Position numbers and translations under genes: made by a program. Below are positions 18,556 through 28,700 of a DNA stretch of 64,000 bases, one piece after another. How positions within the stretch are numbered: position 1 is the first letter of the stretch; each line of letters opens with the position of its first letter. Location of the stretch: positions 620,001 through 684,000 of the forward strand of contig CAWCWN010000003.1 in the NCBI GenBank assembly GCA_963799245.1, in the 5' to 3' direction. This DNA is from CAWCWN01 sp963799245 (GTDB lineage Bacteria; Chloroflexota; Ktedonobacteria; Ktedonobacterales; Ktedonobacteraceae). The notes under the pieces are model-generated. The model saw only the letters and a program-made list of their open reading frames with translations. It was not told where the DNA came from and did not search any database.

Positions 18556-18993
18556 CTGGGCAGCTTACAGCTCTCAAGTGCCATTCCGTGGGCCGGCGCT
18601 AAAACTTGACTTTTGCCCGCCCGTGTTGTACGCTTAAACTGCAATAATGCCATCAATTTTTCAGGAGATAACAGTGATAACCTTCAACTAGTTTGCCCGC
18701 TGTGCGGAAAACATCTGGCTGAAAGCTGACGCCTTTTGCAAAGATGCGCGTCTCTTCACGCACATGTTCTTGCGTCCATGGTAGATAGCCGCGAAGGTTT
18801 GCTTATCGTTATTGACTGCGAAGATGCGCGTCCTCGGAATACACATAAGGCAGTCTTCACCTCCGGAACACCGCAGCGGCGATAGAACAGGCCCATTCGC
18901 CTCTGCAAGATCTCAAGCGCACCGCACATATAAGCAACCGAATTGCTATTCCACAAAAATATATACTACAACAAGTGCAGAATTTGGAGATCA
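18556..18993. other. Intergenic region before hflX
   Basis: No gene is supported. TTGACT at 18607-18612 with a weak TACGCT 17 bases later could be a promoter. The 12-mer AAGATGCGCGTC occurs twice, near 18740 and 18821, 81 bases apart, as a direct repeat. A short zinc-finger-like peptide frame (CPLCGKHLAES) near 18690-18730 lacks a plausible start. Confidence 0.3.
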
Positions 18994-20461
18994 TATGGCA
19001 GAAAAATTTCTACCATCCTTACACGCGGAAAATCAAGCCGGTGAACATGTATCCAGCGAGGAGGCGACGCCTGTTAGCCGCCCCACGCTTGGAGTGCCCG
19101 CGGAGGGCGCTGTAGCGTCTTTAGCCTCTGGCTCACCCTCGCCACAGGGTAGTGCACTGCTTTCTCGCGCTCCCGCGCGCGCGATCCTGGTCGGCGCCCA
19201 GATGCCCGGAGCAGAGTGGCCGATTGAAGAATCGCTGGACGAACTGGCACAGCTGGCCGCAACCGCTGGCGTGACCGTGGTCGCGCGCGTCGTCCAGCGG
19301 CTGGTACGCGCGCACGCCGGTACCCTGATCGGCGCAGGCAAAGTGCAGGAGATCGCCGAGATGGTGCGCTTTCACGACTGCGATGCCGTGCTGTTTGACC
19401 TTGAATTAACTCCTGGCCAGCACCGCGCGCTGGAAAGAGCACTGGAAACTCAGGTGCTTGATAGAACGGCCCTGATCCTCATCATTTTCGGCCAACGCGC
19501 TCACACCAGGGAGGGACGTTTACAGGTTGAACTCGCCCAGGTCGAGTACGACCTGCCGCGCCTGGCCCGCCAATGGTCGCACCTTTCGCGTCAGAAAGGA
19601 AGCGTGCAGCAGCGCGGCGAAGGTGAGAAGCAGATCGAGGTTGACCGCCGGCTGTTACGCCGTCAGAAAGACCAGCTTGAGGAAGATTTGGAGCACGTAC
19701 GTACGCACCGCCAGTTACACCGCGAGCGCCGCAAATACATGGGCGCGCCTGTGGTGGCCCTGGTTGGCTATACCAACGCGGGCAAGTCGACCCTGCTCAA
19801 CCGTCTGGCCGGCGCGCACAGCCTTGCCGAGGATCAGCTTTTCGCGACGCTCGACCCTACGACCCGGCGCGTGCGTCTGAGCGGCGGACAGGAGTTTCTC
19901 TTGACCGACACCGTCGGATTTGTCCAACGCCTGCCAACCACGCTCGTAGCGGCTTTCCGTGCTACCCTTGAGGAGGTTAATGAAGCGGACCTGCTGGTGC
20001 ATGTCGTCAATGCCGCCTACCCGGCGGTTAATCGCCAGGTCGCAGCGGTTGAACAGGTACTTGAAGAGATCGGCGCGGCGGTCCGGCCCATGGTGATCGC
20101 CCTTAACAAGGCCGACCTCCTACCCGCCGGCGCTCTCCTCCAGCTGACAGGGATGGCGGCGAGTCTTCCCACGGTAAAGGTCTCGGCCCTGCAGGGCGAC
20201 GGTATCGAGGACCTGTTGCGCTGTATCAGCGCCAGGCTCGTCGAGCAGTTCGTCTCCCTCGACGTGCTCATTCCCTATCAGCGTGGCGAGTTAGTCGCTC
20301 AATTCCATCACTTTGGTGCTATCGAGCATGAAAGCTACGAGGAGCAGGGCACCCATATCTGCGGCCACATGCCAGCGAATCACAGTGGACCATTCATGCC
20401 ATTTCAATGCATGCAGCCTGAAGAGGCTCAGCGGCGTCAGCGGCGCCTCTCACGAGGTTAA
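18994..20461 (+). CDS. hflX: GTPase HflX
   Basis: This 489-residue protein has the HflX N-terminal domain (TLIGAGKVQEI, DLELTPGQHRALE, VLDRTALILIIF), the central coiled region with VEYDLPRLARQW and GEGEKQIEVDRR, and the G domain: P-loop GYTNAGKSTLLNRL, G2/G3 TLDPTTRRV and TDTVGFVQRLP, G4 NKAD. HflX binds ribosomes and splits stalled or heat-damaged 70S particles. An extra N-terminal extension of about 65 residues is low-complexity. Start ATG follows TTGGAGATCAT. Confidence 0.95.
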
Positions 20462-20565
20462 CACTGCAAGTATTGCTTTAGCGCGCAGGATATGCTACAC
20501 TTGCGCTAACTCGTTTGCTACATCGCCTGACGCGCGATCAGCGCCGGTAAAAGGAGAGTAGCTCG

Positions 20566-20673
20566 ATGAGCGCGTTCAACCACGCTTTGAATATATTGAG
20601 TCAGCAGCAGGCCAACCAGCTTCCATGGAGGTTTGGTTCGTTTGTTGCGCCTTTACGGCACTTCAGCAGCTGA
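20566..20673 (+). CDS. Possible 35-residue leader peptide upstream of the LysE-type exporter
   Basis: ATG 20566 follows AAGGAGAG at good spacing. The peptide starts MSAFNHALNILSQQQ and ends RHFSS, with no similarity I recognise. Its stop is 18 bases before a strong intrinsic terminator, and the exporter gene begins 45 bases beyond the T-run. The order peptide, terminator, transporter is that of an attenuator, but no obvious regulatory codon run is present apart from three Gln. It might instead be a small free-standing gene. Confidence 0.4.
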   Translation: MSAFNHALNILSQQQANQLPWRFGSFVAPLRHFSS

Positions 20674-20691
20674 CAGCACGCCAGAACGTAC

Positions 20692-20727
20692 GTCGCCAGA
20701 CCTCTCGTGGGTCTGGCGACTTTTTTT
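20692..20727 (+). terminator. Strong intrinsic terminator between hflX and the LysE-type gene
   Basis: GTCGCCAGACC (20692-20702) pairs perfectly with GGTCTGGCGAC (20710-20720) around a 7-base loop, followed by seven T. An 11-bp GC-rich stem plus T-run is a textbook rho-independent terminator. It ends transcripts coming from hflX and the short ORF, or acts as an attenuator for the exporter. Confidence 0.9.
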
Positions 20728-20771
20728 ATGCAGCGCTGCGCCCCTCTGGCATAATAGAAAGGGCAAAAGAG

Positions 20772-21386
20772 ATGGCCGGAGATTTCTTTCTACGCGGCTT
20801 ACTTATCGGGCTATCCGTGGCCGCGGTCGTCGGCCCGATGAGCATCTTATGTATACAACGTACGTTATCTAAGGGACAGCTGTATGGCATAGTCTCGGGC
20901 CTGGGGATAGCAACAGCCGATGCCGTCTACGGCAGCGTCGCAGCCTTCGGCTTGACGGTGATTGCCAGTCTCCTCGTCAGCCAGTCAGGCTGGCTACGTT
21001 TAATCGGTGGCCTGTTTCTCGTCTACCTGGGCATCAAGACCGCTCTCAGCAGACCCGCCACACAAGCCGCACAGGCGCAGGCGCATGGCTATGCAGGAGC
21101 GTACATCTCCACATTGCTGCTGACCCTTACCAACCCCCTGACCATCCTCTCTTTCGTTGCCATCTTCGCCGGTCTGGGGGTAGGGGAAGGGGCAAGGCAT
21201 ACAGGTGCGGCGGCCCTGGTCGTGGGAGGAGTCTTCAGCGGCTCAACTCTGTGGTGGTGCCTCCTGACGGGCAGCGTCGGCTTATTGCGCCAAAAGTTTA
21301 CCCCGCTCTGGCTGCTGTGGATTAACCGGGCCGCTAGCGCCGTCCTCACGCTTTTTGGCATCGTTGTCCTGCTGGGCCTGAAATGA
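20772..21386 (+). CDS. LysE/RhtB-family amino-acid exporter
   Basis: The 204-residue protein has six hydrophobic segments and LysE family features: an N-terminal GLLIGLSVAAVVGPMSILCI (the GPx motif), GIATADAVYGSVAAFG, and a LLLTLTNPLTILSF segment with the conserved TNP. These proteins export Lys, Arg, Thr, homoserine or similar small molecules by proton antiport. Start ATG 20772 follows AAAGGG; a longer frame upstream runs through the terminator and is rejected. The substrate cannot be inferred. Confidence 0.88.
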   Translation: MAGDFFLRGLLIGLSVAAVVGPMSILCIQRTLSKGQLYGIVSGLGIATADAVYGSVAAFGLTVIASLLVSQSGWLRLIGGLFLVYLGIKTALSRPATQAAQAQAHGYAGAYISTLLLTLTNPLTILSFVAIFAGLGVGEGARHTGAAALVVGGVFSGSTLWWCLLTGSVGLLRQKFTPLWLLWINRAASAVLTLFGIVVLLGLK

Positions 21387-21483
21387 CGCTGCAAGAACTT
21401 TGCTCGCCGCTTCCTTGAACAACTATGGGTATTAGTCAGGAAGAGGAATTTCATAGCACAAAACAACCCGCGGCGCCTCGCCG

Positions 21484-21927
21484 CTATAACCTGGGGGGGA
21501 GCAGCCACTTCAGAAAAGGCAGGATCTGCTCCAGCGTTGCCAGGTGATCATAATAACCACGCTGTGTTTAAATCAGCCCATCTGCCAGCGTAAAGATGCT
21601 CACGCCGTCCACCTGAAAGGGGCGCGCCAGCCATGCGCATCCCAGCATACGGGGGCTTCTGCCGCGCACAGTCCAGGTGACCGCCGCCTGCGCTTCATCG
21701 AATATCTGGCAGATCGGCGTGTAGTTGATCATGGGCATGCTTTGAAAGCGCCGCGTAAACCAGCATTCGATCGCCGCTTTGCCGCGCCGCCGATACTTCA
21801 TGCCCGCATCAAAGAGCTCCGCGTCATCGGCATAGAGTGAGACGATGGCGCCGACATCATGGCTATTGAAGGCCGCGATCCAGGCGTTTACCGGCGAGCG
21901 GTGCGCGGTATTTTCATCTGGCGACAT
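21484..21927 (-). pseudogene. SnoaL/NTF2-like protein with an in-frame stop
   Basis: Residues 1-119 form an NTF2-fold protein (WIAAFNSHDVGAIVSLYADDAELFD, typical SnoaL_2 start) ending at TAA 21568-21570. The same frame continues past that stop for 27 codons with family-like sequence (RGYYDHLATLEQILPFLKW) to TAG at 21484, giving the expected length of about 147 residues. So a nonsense change seems to have truncated the last helix. The family includes polyketide cyclases, ester cyclases and isomerases. It diverges from the hydrolase gene at 22072. Confidence 0.75.
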
Positions 21928-22071
21928 ACTGGTATCCTCTTCTATTGCCCTGCGTTCACAACGACTACGGGTATGCAGGCATAGCGCCGCTTTCTGCTAA
22001 GGCCCTCCAGGAGATATAATACAGTGAACAACATAGCAGAGTTTTTATCTTTACGCGCGGGAGGGTTATAC

Positions 22072-22971
22072 ATGAGCACAAATGCCAATCCTTACATTGA
22101 TGATGACGTATTCCATAATGATGTGCGCTATATCAAATCACTCTGGCAGCGCAGGAACATTGGCGCACTGGATATACCTATCATTGATATCGGCAAAGGC
22201 GAGCCGCTGGTATTTGTACCTATCCTTGAGCAGCTTGAGTTTGTCTATACACGCCAGATCCTTGCCTTCAGTCAGACGCGCCGCACAATCATGTATCGGC
22301 GCCATGAGACTCGCTCGCGGCCGGTGGGACTGGCGGAGCGCGCGGAAGAGCTGCGCAGCGTGCTGGATAATCTGGAGCTTGGTGCAGTAGACCTGGTGGC
22401 TCACGGCGATGCAGCGATGGTCCTCTGCGAGTTTGCCGTGCGCTACCCCGCTCGCTGCCGCTCGCTGATAATCATCTCCCAGGCCGCGGACTACGAAATA
22501 GCGCCCCATCCCTTCATCTGGCTGCTGCACGAGCTCTTTGTGCGCTTGCCCGTCCAGTACTTTCTCCCGGCCTGGTTTCTACGCCGTATTGTCGTCAACT
22601 ATATCGTCTCCGCCAGGCTTCCGGCCGGTGACCAGCTGGCACGCCTACCCCGGCATTTAATCGAAGAGCAGTTCCGCAAAATCGCGGGCTGGCCTTTTGT
22701 CTACAAATTCTCGGTCTTGCCCGTCATCCACTCTTTTGATATGCGCCAGCGCCTCTCGGCCTTAACGATGCCCGTGCTCTTGATCAACCGCTTCGATGAC
22801 GCACTTGCGCCCGAGATGAAAACGCACTGGCTCTCCAGGCAGCTGCCGCAATGCGCGGGCTACCGTGTTATTCCCGGGGGTGAGCGTTTTTTTATGTATT
22901 CCCAGGCCGAAAAAGTGAACCAGCTGCTCGCCCGGTTTCTCCTGTCCCGCCACGAGCAGCCATCGCGCTAA
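22072..22971 (+). CDS. Alpha/beta-hydrolase-fold protein, catalytic residues apparently lost
   Basis: The 299-residue protein has the alpha/beta-hydrolase layout: an N-terminal strand region, a nucleophile-elbow strand LVAHGDAAMVLCEFA, a helical cap, and a C-terminal strand with VLLINRFDDALAP. At the elbow the usual H-S-x-G-G is H-G-D-A-A, so the Ser is missing; the late His position reads PGGERFF where GH is expected. It may be non-catalytic or use an unusual residue. Start chosen at ATG 22072 after GGGAGGG; an upstream GTG at 22024 is less likely. Confidence 0.8.
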   Translation: MSTNANPYIDDDVFHNDVRYIKSLWQRRNIGALDIPIIDIGKGEPLVFVPILEQLEFVYTRQILAFSQTRRTIMYRRHETRSRPVGLAERAEELRSVLDNLELGAVDLVAHGDAAMVLCEFAVRYPARCRSLIIISQAADYEIAPHPFIWLLHELFVRLPVQYFLPAWFLRRIVVNYIVSARLPAGDQLARLPRHLIEEQFRKIAGWPFVYKFSVLPVIHSFDMRQRLSALTMPVLLINRFDDALAPEMKTHWLSRQLPQCAGYRVIPGGERFFMYSQAEKVNQLLARFLLSRHEQPSR

Positions 22972-22998
22972 CGCAATAAGGCTCTCACTCACCCGGGG

Positions 22999-24427
22999 TC
23001 AAACTGCCGCGAGGCCCAGGCGCGGGCGCGTGGTGACATACCAGCCATCGATTGCCGTCTCGGGCGACATCGAGAAGCGCGTCACGACTGAGCTATAGAG
23101 ATTGAACATCGCCATCTTGCGTTCGGCCTCCTCAGCCGCCTGCAGCGTCTGAGCGTGCTGGGTCAGTATAGAGGCTTTATCATCCTCTGGAGCCAGGGCC
23201 TGAGCCTTCTCCTCGCTATCCTTGAGATCCTCCATGCCGGACACAATCTGCAGGAAGGCCAGTTGCATATCGGGGCTCGAAGTATAGTCACCACTGGTAA
23301 GCTGCTGGGCCTGCCAGAAATAAAATCTTTGCCGTTGTACTGCTGGTACATGCCCGAAACGATCAACATCAGGCGCAGGTACGAATGGCGATAGCTCTGG
23401 TCATAGAAAGCCAGCGCCTGCTCTTCCGCGATTTCGCCGCGCAGGACGCTCAGCAGGCTCGCAGCGGCAACCATGGCGCTATAGGTGGCCAGGTGAACGC
23501 CGGTTGACAGCAGCGGATCAATGAAACAGGCGGCATCACCGGCCATAAAGTAGCCCGGCCCGGCGAAGGTCTGCGACATATATGAGTAGTCTTGCTCGGC
23601 GTTGATGCGTGTGACCAGTCTGCCGGGCCGCAGCAGGTCGCTGATGAGCGGGCAGGAGTTGATGGCATCCATGTAAATCTGCACGAGTTCCGTACCCTGC
23701 TCTCTCCTGGCCTTAAATGTCGTTTTGTGTGTCACCAGGCCCACGCTCATCGTGCCGTCGTGTAAAGGAATGGCCCAGATCCAGCCCTCGGGAATCGAGC
23801 CGACGGCGATGGAGCCCGAGCGGGGGAGGGAAGGCGCCTGGTATCCTGCCAGTAGCCCCAGACACCGATATTCTGAAAGGCCGTATGATATTCCCGGCTG
23901 CGCAGGTAGTGCGTTGCCATAATGCCCGCTCGTCCCGAGGCATCGATCAGATAATCGAAGGATATTTCTCCACTATCTCCCCTCCCCTCATCCCCGGCCG
24001 CCCCGGTCCAGGTGGCACTCCTGGGTCGATCTCCGTCAAATGTAAGCCCGCATATCTCGCAGCCCTCGTACACTTTTACGCCCTGCTCCCTGGCGTGCTG
24101 GAGCAGCAAATTGTCGAATTCGGAGCGCACAACCTGGTAGCTATAGGGGTGGCGCAGTTTGGAAAAGTCGAGCTCCCACTGCTCGGTCCCCCATTCAAAG
24201 TAGCCGCCGCCTTTACGCGTAAAGCCATAGCCATCTATCTTCTCACGCACACCCAGCAGGTCGAGAATCTCCAGGCACGATGGCAACAACGACTCACCGA
24301 TATGGTAGCGTGGGAAATGCTCTTTCTCTAGCAGAGTTACGTCAAATCCCTCGCGGGCAAGCAGGGTAGCGGCGGTAGACCCGGCGGGCCCTCCACCGAT
24401 GACGAGTACCTTTGTGAAGCTATGCAT
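22999..24427 (-). pseudogene. FAD-dependent halogenase/geranylgeranyl-reductase-like oxidoreductase with two frameshifts
   Basis: The N-terminal part starts KVLVIGGGPAGSTAATLLA, the FAD dinucleotide fold, and has HIGESLLPSCLEIL, typical of the tryptophan-halogenase-like group of flavoproteins. A later part has GPGYFMAGDAACFIDPLLSTGVH, the second FAD motif. Frame breaks occur at the CCCTCCCCC run (about 23825-23840) and the TTTT run near 23325. Adding one base at each gives a continuous protein of about 476 residues. I do not see the WxWxIP halogenase motif clearly, though GWIWAIP occurs after the first break. It may be a real pseudogene or a sequence error. Its start follows AAAAGGAG. Confidence 0.8.
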
Positions 24428-24515
24428 GCTGGCTCCTTTTGACGTCTGTGTAGTAGGGGGGGTCCACTAGGTATTTTTACGCGCTACTCTCACTAGCGCT
24501 TTACTGATCAACTCT

Positions 24516-24546
24516 AGTATAATGTTGACAGTAGTACGCTGTCAAC
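24516..24546 (-). promoter_or_regulatory. Promoter with overlapping palindromic operator for the FAD oxidoreductase gene
   Basis: On the minus strand, TTGACA (24545-24540) and TATACT (24521-24516) are separated by 18 bases, a near-consensus sigma-70-type promoter pointing at the oxidoreductase gene. The perfect inverted repeat GTTGACAG-N7-CTGTCAAC (24524-24546) covers the -35 box and spacer, a position suited to a dimeric repressor. It lies in the divergent region shared with the UbiA gene. Confidence 0.6.
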
Positions 24547-24673
24547 CGGCGCGCCCGGCCCTTGTTATATAACTGGAAGCGGATCGGGGACCTGCGCAAA
24601 TTTTGCAGCTGAGCGGCGTTGTTAGAGCAAGCGCAGCATCATCATAGTTCAATGTATAAGGCAGGAATGATAC

Positions 24674-25549
24674 ATGCAGCTAGAGAAAAAACGCAGTATC
24701 CATGACATCGCCCTTGGTTTTCTACTGCTCACACACCCCGGGCCGGTCGCGCTCTTCATTTCCATAGTTGCCCTGTTTGCGCTGCGAGTCACCTGGCCAC
24801 ATTTCGTCTGGACCACCATACTGCTCTTGATCGCAGGACATGCCGCGATGCAGTTTTCCATTTCCATGATCAATGACTACTGTGATCGCGCCCTGGACGC
24901 CGCCAGCAAACCCGCCAAACCCATCGCACGCAGCCTGGTTACTCCGCGCGAGGCTCTCGTCGTCGGCATCAGCATGGCTGTGCTCATGGTCATAGTGTTA
25001 TCGCCCCTGCCCCTCCTGGCCCTGGTTGTTTCCCTGTGCTACCTGGCGCTGGGGCAGGCATATAACCTGGGGCTCAAATCCACCCCCTGGAGCGGCGTCA
25101 TCCTTGCCCTGATGATCGCGCTCATCCCTCTCTACGTCTTTGCCGGATTTGGTCGGATATCGCCGCTTTCTTTCTGGTTCGTAGTCGCGGGTTTCCTGGT
25201 AGGGGTGGCACTCAATGTGGCGAACTCCCTGCCGGACCTGGAAGGAGACGAGGCGGGCGGCGCGAGAACATTGACTGTCGTGCTGGGCCTGAGGCGGTCC
25301 TTCCTGGTTGCGCCGCTCATCATCGTCGCACTCGTTATCCTGACTGCTGTCCTGACATTGTTCCAGTTCGCTCCCGCCCGGCTTGCGATCATGCTGCCGG
25401 CGTGGATTGTGGCGCTGCTCAGCCTGGGGGCCATCTTGCTCTTCTTTGGCCCGAGCAGGCCCAGGGAGACACGCACGGTCTACTTCTACCTGGTCACGCT
25501 GACATGCCTCGTGCTGGCAGGTGGCTGGTTCTTTGCCGTCCAGCTGTAA
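24674..25549 (+). CDS. UbiA-family prenyltransferase
   Basis: This 291-residue integral membrane protein has about nine hydrophobic segments. The first Asp-rich motif is INDYCDRALDAASKPAKPI at about residue 65 and the second is NSLPDLEGDEAGGARTL at about 188; both bind the Mg-diphosphate of an isoprenoid donor. UbiA enzymes prenylate quinone precursors, heme, chlorophyll or aromatic polyketides. Start ATG follows GCAGGAA. Its place between the FAD oxidoreductase and the ketosynthase genes makes a specialised product plausible but unproven. Confidence 0.9.
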   Translation: MQLEKKRSIHDIALGFLLLTHPGPVALFISIVALFALRVTWPHFVWTTILLLIAGHAAMQFSISMINDYCDRALDAASKPAKPIARSLVTPREALVVGISMAVLMVIVLSPLPLLALVVSLCYLALGQAYNLGLKSTPWSGVILALMIALIPLYVFAGFGRISPLSFWFVVAGFLVGVALNVANSLPDLEGDEAGGARTLTVVLGLRRSFLVAPLIIVALVILTAVLTLFQFAPARLAIMLPAWIVALLSLGAILLFFGPSRPRETRTVYFYLVTLTCLVLAGGWFFAVQL

Positions 25550-25600
25550 TGCCCATACTCGTAAGCAAATAGAAGCAGCGGGCAGGCGCACTCTCATATA

Positions 25601-25629
25601 TTGCTAGTTTTTAAGCTCTATAATATAAT
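25601..25629 (+). promoter_or_regulatory. Promoter upstream of the FHA-ABC gene
   Basis: TTGCTA (25601-25606) and a perfect TATAAT (25624-25629) are 17 bases apart, 83 bases before the GTG start. The -35 box matches 4 of 6 consensus bases. Confidence 0.55.
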
Positions 25630-25711
25630 GCTGACGTTAAAGCAGCCGACGCAGGCGCTTGACGCGAAGATACATACATGGTAAAGCCCATCAAACGAAC
25701 AGGAGACAACT

Positions 25712-28700
25712 GTGAACGAAGGGAATACACCACCAAATTTCGTCTCGATCAAATTCCTCAGCGGCCCACTAGCAGGACAAACGGTCTCCATTTCCAAAGA
25801 GGTGATGACCATCGGTAGAGAAGCCACCAACGATATAGTCGTGAAAGGCGACCAGAAGGTTTCCAGGTTTCATGCGCGCCTGGTATGGGGCAACGGCTCG
25901 TGGCATATTGAGAAACTCGCCCCGCAGAATAGCCTCACCGTCAATCATCAACAGGTGCAGCAGGCAGGCCTTGCCGACAATACCACCGTTGGCCTGGGAG
26001 AAGACACAACTTTTCTCTTCCTCATGCGCGCCGGCTCGCAACATATCGCAGCGCCATATCAACCCTCAAACCAGCGGGCGCCGCAGCCTCAGCAATACCA
26101 GGCGGCTCCGCCGCAATATACGCCTGCGCCTCCAGCGCCCTACCAGTCGGGCCCGCAGCAGCGGCATTTCCCGCCCGGACAGACGGCGGGCCTGGGCGCG
26201 CGGCCCGATGAAACGCAGATTGCCTCGCCATCAACGCAGGGTGTGCCAACACTTGAGGTGAGCAACAACATATCTGGTGCCAGGCAGGCATATCCCCTCA
26301 CAAAAGACGTCATAAGTATCGGACGCGATGTCAGCAGTGATATCGTCATTCGCGATGGCGGCATTGTTTCTGGACAGCACCTCCAGATCATTCGCCAGGG
26401 GAACCAGTTCGTGCTCATTCACCCCCACCCGGATAAACCACGCACGCTCAATGGCCTCCTCTACCAGGGGCGTAAAATCCGCGGTGATGAACCATTCCGC
26501 AAGACATTTACACGCGGCGACATCTTCCGCATCGGCGATGAGAATGGGACACTTATCAGCCTGACCTTCAATGATGGGACCGGAACGCAGGAAGAGACCC
26601 TGGTTCCCATGCAGCCGATCAAACTGGACGCACCCGAACTCACCATCGGCCGGGTGCAGGGCAATACCGTTGTCCTGCCTCACCCGCAGGTCTCGGCCCA
26701 CCATGCGCGCATGGTCAAGGATGGCGGTTCCTACCGCATTCTTGACATGAACAGCACCAATCATGTCTACGTCAACTCGGAGTTGACCACAAATCATCTT
26801 CTCAAACTAGGCGATGAGATCCGTATCGGGCCCTATAAACTGGTCTACGAAGCCAACGAGCTGAAGCAGTACGATGAGAGCAACTTTATTCGCATCGATG
26901 CCCTCAATCTGAAGAAGATGGGCAACAATAATGTGACCCTTCTCAATGATCTTTCCTTCTCCATACCACCGCGCAAATTCATCGCCCTGGTCGGCGGCTC
27001 CGGGGCGGGTAAGTCGACCTTGATGGACGCCCTCAACGGCCTGCGCCCGGCACACGGGGGGAAAGTGCTTTATAACGGCCAGGACTACTATAAAAACCTG
27101 GCGGCCTTCAGTTCTCAGCTGGGCTATGTGCCACAGGATGATATCGTACACCGCGATCTCACCGTCGAACGCGCGCTCTATTATGCGGCGAAACTGCGCC
27201 TACCCAGCGACTTCACCTCTGCTCAGATCAGGCAGCGCATCAACGAGGTTCTGGATGACGTCGAGATGACGGCGCGGCGCAAGCTGCTGGTCAAAAAACT
27301 CTCAGGTGGCCAGCGCAAACGCGTCTCAATCGCCCTGGAGCTGCTCGCCAATCCCAGCCTCTTCTTCCTGGATGAGCCGACCTCAGGGCTCGATCCCGGT
27401 CTGGACCGCAAAATGATGTTCCTGCTGCGCAAACTCGCCGATAAAGGACACACTATCGTGCTGGTCACCCATGCCACGAATAACATCAATACATGTGACT
27501 ACGTTTGCTTCCTCTGCCAGGGAGGCCGCCTGGCATTCTTCGGGCCGCCGGAAGAGGCCAAAAAGTATTTCGGCAAGACAGATTTTGCCGAAATCTATAG
27601 CAGCCTGGAGCCGAGCGAAGAAAACCCCGCCATTCCAGAGGAGGCCGCCGCCAAGTTTAAGGTCTCTGAGCAGTACCGGGAGTTTGTGCAGGCCCCTCTG
27701 AGAAGCGGGCCTACCAGCGGGGTCAACGGACAGACTGCGGTGCAGCCTGTGAAACGTCCCAAGCGTGGCAATCCCCTGTCGCAATTTCTCCTGCTCTCCC
27801 AGCGCAATGTAGAGCTGCTCAAAAATGATAGAAGCACGCTCTTAATCATGCTTTTGCAGGCCCCCCTTATCGCGCTGTTCCTGATGCTCTTGATTCGCTT
27901 CGAGGTCGGTACGGGCATCTTTGATCCCAACAAGGCGGTAGAATGCGCGCCGCAGATCTTTACAACTACAGCGGTAAGCCCGACCAACCCCACGGGTGCC
28001 CTGGGCATCACGCCCGCCTCGTCCGTGAAAAACGACAACGGTACGGTGAACTGCAGCCTCATCCAGCATTTTCTCGCCAGCGATACCCACGGCAAAGCGT
28101 ACGTCCAGACGAAGACGGGCAACAATAAGCAGGCCGTAGCCCTGCAAGACTTCATCGTCATCGGGGACAGCATCAACGCCCAGCGGGCCCTTTTCCTGGC
28201 GGCCTTTATCGCCGTGCTCTTCGGCGTTATCAACGCCATTCGTGAGATCGTCAAGGAAGGGGCCATCTACCGGCGCGAACGCACAGTAAATCTGGGGATC
28301 GTGCCCTACCTACTATCCAAAATTCTGATGCTGGGAGTCCTGGCGCTCTTCCAGAGCGGGGTCTTGATCCTGATCATCAACGCCTTTGAACCCCTGCACC
28401 AGGGTATTTTCCTACCCGTCCTGCTGGAATGCTATATTACACTGGCCCTGGCGTCCTTTGCTGGCTTAATGGTAGGCCTGGCGGTCTCAGCGCTGGCTCC
28501 CAATGAAGACAGCGCCACCAGCCTGCTGCCCATCATTCTCATTCCACAGGTCATCTTTGCCGGTGTAGAGATTCCGCTCAAGGATACCTTTACGACCACC
28601 GTGGCCTGGTTCTTCCCCACGCGTTGGGCTATGGCCGGGCTGGGTACATCGCTCGGTTTGCACGCGGATAAATTGGGCGGAGATAAAGTCGCTGGCAATG

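Noticed and set aside
18660..18732. Small zinc-finger-like peptide CPLCGKHLAES
   Set aside because: No start codon or ribosome binding site in that frame and only one CxxC.
22999..24427. Three separate short genes instead of one FAD oxidoreductase
   Set aside because: The pieces supply consecutive, non-overlapping parts of one enzyme and join at homopolymers.
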